A stretch of 6,242 bases of DNA, taken from the NCBI GenBank assembly GCA_012964965.1, contig DTTB01000143.1:188-6429 (forward strand), in the 5' to 3' direction. Shown piece by piece: positions 5,399-6,242 of this stretch. This DNA is from Candidatus Nitrosopelagicus sp. (lineage in GTDB: Archaea > Thermoproteota > Nitrososphaeria > Nitrososphaerales > Nitrosopumilaceae). Under the pieces are notes generated by a model, which saw only the letters and a program-made list of their open reading frames with translations, ran no database searches and was not told the DNA's origin. Made by a program: the position numbers and the translations under genes. Numbering within the stretch: the first letter of the stretch is position 1; each line of letters begins with the position of its first letter.

Positions 5399-6199
5399 AT
5401 GAATACCATTGAAATTCTCCGCACGGTTTCAAAACTTGTCTATGAAAATGTCAAGGATTTAGCAGGAACTGCAGAAGCAGCATCAGGAGATTTTGGGAGA
5501 GGAGCAGGAGGCGATATCTCAAGAAATATAGACATAGTTGCGGAAAAGACTGTAATTGATTACTTGAAGCAAATAAATTTTGATTGTGTAATACTTGGTG
5601 AAGAATGCGGTAGAGTTGAGCTATCGTCAAATCCAAAGGGCTTCATAATAATGGATGCAATAGATGGTTCAGCAAATGCTGTCAGAGGAATGCCATTTTT
5701 TTGTTGTTCACTAGCATTTTCAACAGAAGAAAAACTCAGTTCAGTTACAGATGCCGTAGTTACAAATCTTTCAACGGGAGATCTTTATTCGGCTTCAAAG
5801 GGTAAAGGTGCTTTCAAAAATGACAAACAAATTTCTGTACATAAAGAAAAACCACTGTATAAAATTGTTGGAATTAATAGTTCTGGCTCATCACCGGAAT
5901 TAATGAATAGACTTGCACCAATTTTTGAAAAACATCATCATATTAGACACATGGGTGCCAATGCCCTAGAGATGGCTATGTTTGCAGAAGGTCTTATCGA
6001 TATTTTCATTGATCTAAGAAAAAAGATTAGAATTCAGGATTTAGCTGGAGGGTATCTTTTGGTAAAAGAAGCCGGAGGTTTGATATTAGATGAAAATTTG
6101 CAGCCACTTGACTCTGATCTAAATTATGACACACGGTTATCTTTCGTTGCTGCAGCAAACAAAAATATTCTAGATGAGATTTTTTCGTTAATAAAATAA
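5399..6199 (+). CDS. suhB: Inositol monophosphatase / fructose-1,6-bisphosphatase family protein
   Basis: This 266-residue protein belongs to the Mg-dependent, Li-sensitive phosphatase superfamily. Metal-binding motifs are visible: GEE at 67-69, DAIDGS at 86-91 (D86 and D89) and the C-terminal D214 in IRIQDLAGG, followed by KEAGG at 223-227. In archaea such enzymes often hydrolyse both inositol-1-phosphate and fructose-1,6-bisphosphate, so it could serve inositol lipid or solute synthesis, gluconeogenesis, or general sugar-phosphate turnover. The motifs do not decide the substrate. The usual WDxAAG is here QDLAGG, as in other archaeal members. It is cytoplasmic, with no signal peptide. I chose the ATG at 5399 over the ATG at 5378 because a TATA-like box overlaps the latter. 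It is divergent from the rfcL cluster and convergent with tRNA-Asp; its stop is directly next to the tRNA 3' end. Confidence 0.92.
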   Translation: MNTIEILRTVSKLVYENVKDLAGTAEAASGDFGRGAGGDISRNIDIVAEKTVIDYLKQINFDCVILGEECGRVELSSNPKGFIIMDAIDGSANAVRGMPFFCCSLAFSTEEKLSSVTDAVVTNLSTGDLYSASKGKGAFKNDKQISVHKEKPLYKIVGINSSGSSPELMNRLAPIFEKHHHIRHMGANALEMAMFAEGLIDIFIDLRKKIRIQDLAGGYLLVKEAGGLILDENLQPLDSDLNYDTRLSFVAAANKNILDEIFSLIK

Positions 6200-6242
6200 T
6201 GGCGCCCTCGGCGGGATTTGAACACGCGTCTCAGCCGTGACA
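6200..6242 (-). tRNA. tRNA-Asp (anticodon GTC), 3' part only
   Basis: The window ends inside the anticodon loop. The visible 3' part reads T33, anticodon GTC, A37 C38, the stem strand GGCTG, variable loop AGAC, T arm GCGTG/TTCAAAT/CCCGC, acceptor strand CGAGGGC, discriminator G73 and an encoded CCA at 6200-6202. Anticodon and G73 fit tRNA-Asp. The T stem has a U52-C62 mismatch where archaeal tRNAs normally pair. The 5' half, and any intron upstream of the anticodon, lie outside the window. Confidence 0.9.

Overview
The window looks like chromosomal DNA from an AT-rich archaeon, most likely an ammonia-oxidising Thaumarchaeon (Nitrososphaerota, Nitrosopumilus-like). The grounds are an archaeal replication factor C large subunit, an archaeal-type inositol monophosphatase/fructose bisphosphatase, intron-less tRNA genes with archaeal features, and TATA-like boxes centred about 24-25 bases upstream of start codons, as expected for leaderless transcripts. 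The lineage call is inference; no marker such as amoA or 16S rRNA is present.

Layout. The left edge (1-110, minus) is the 5' end of a gene whose product carries a perfect 8-residue repeat (TEASNTAQ) encoded by 24-bp tandem repeats. A divergent promoter region (111-211) separates it from a small HEAT-repeat protein (212-781, plus). The stop codon of that gene lies inside a convergent tRNA-Ala(GGC) gene (763-836, minus). From 879 to 5323 five genes run on the minus strand, in transcription order: an unrecognised 372-aa protein, rfcL (clamp loader large subunit), a cysteine-rich 106-aa protein coupled to rfcL by an ATGA overlap, an Ala/Glu-rich helical-repeat protein with its own likely promoter, and a glutamyl-tRNA reductase homologue directly abutting it. 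A divergent promoter region (5324-5398) then leads into a plus-strand SuhB-type sugar phosphatase (5399-6199). Its stop codon touches the 3' end of a minus-strand tRNA-Asp(GTC), which is cut by the right edge.

How the genes may work together. rfcL is the only gene with a firm informational role: it loads the PCNA clamp. The cysteine-rich protein is probably made with it and the 372-aa protein may be. The hemA homologue is the most notable gene. Its fold and Rossmann motif are kept, but the catalytic Cys and several other active-site residues are replaced and the C-terminal dimerisation domain is missing. It therefore probably does not make glutamate-1-semialdehyde and looks like a degenerate or repurposed paralogue. 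I see no mobile element, CRISPR array or obvious defence system. No stretch longer than 300 bases lacks a gene.
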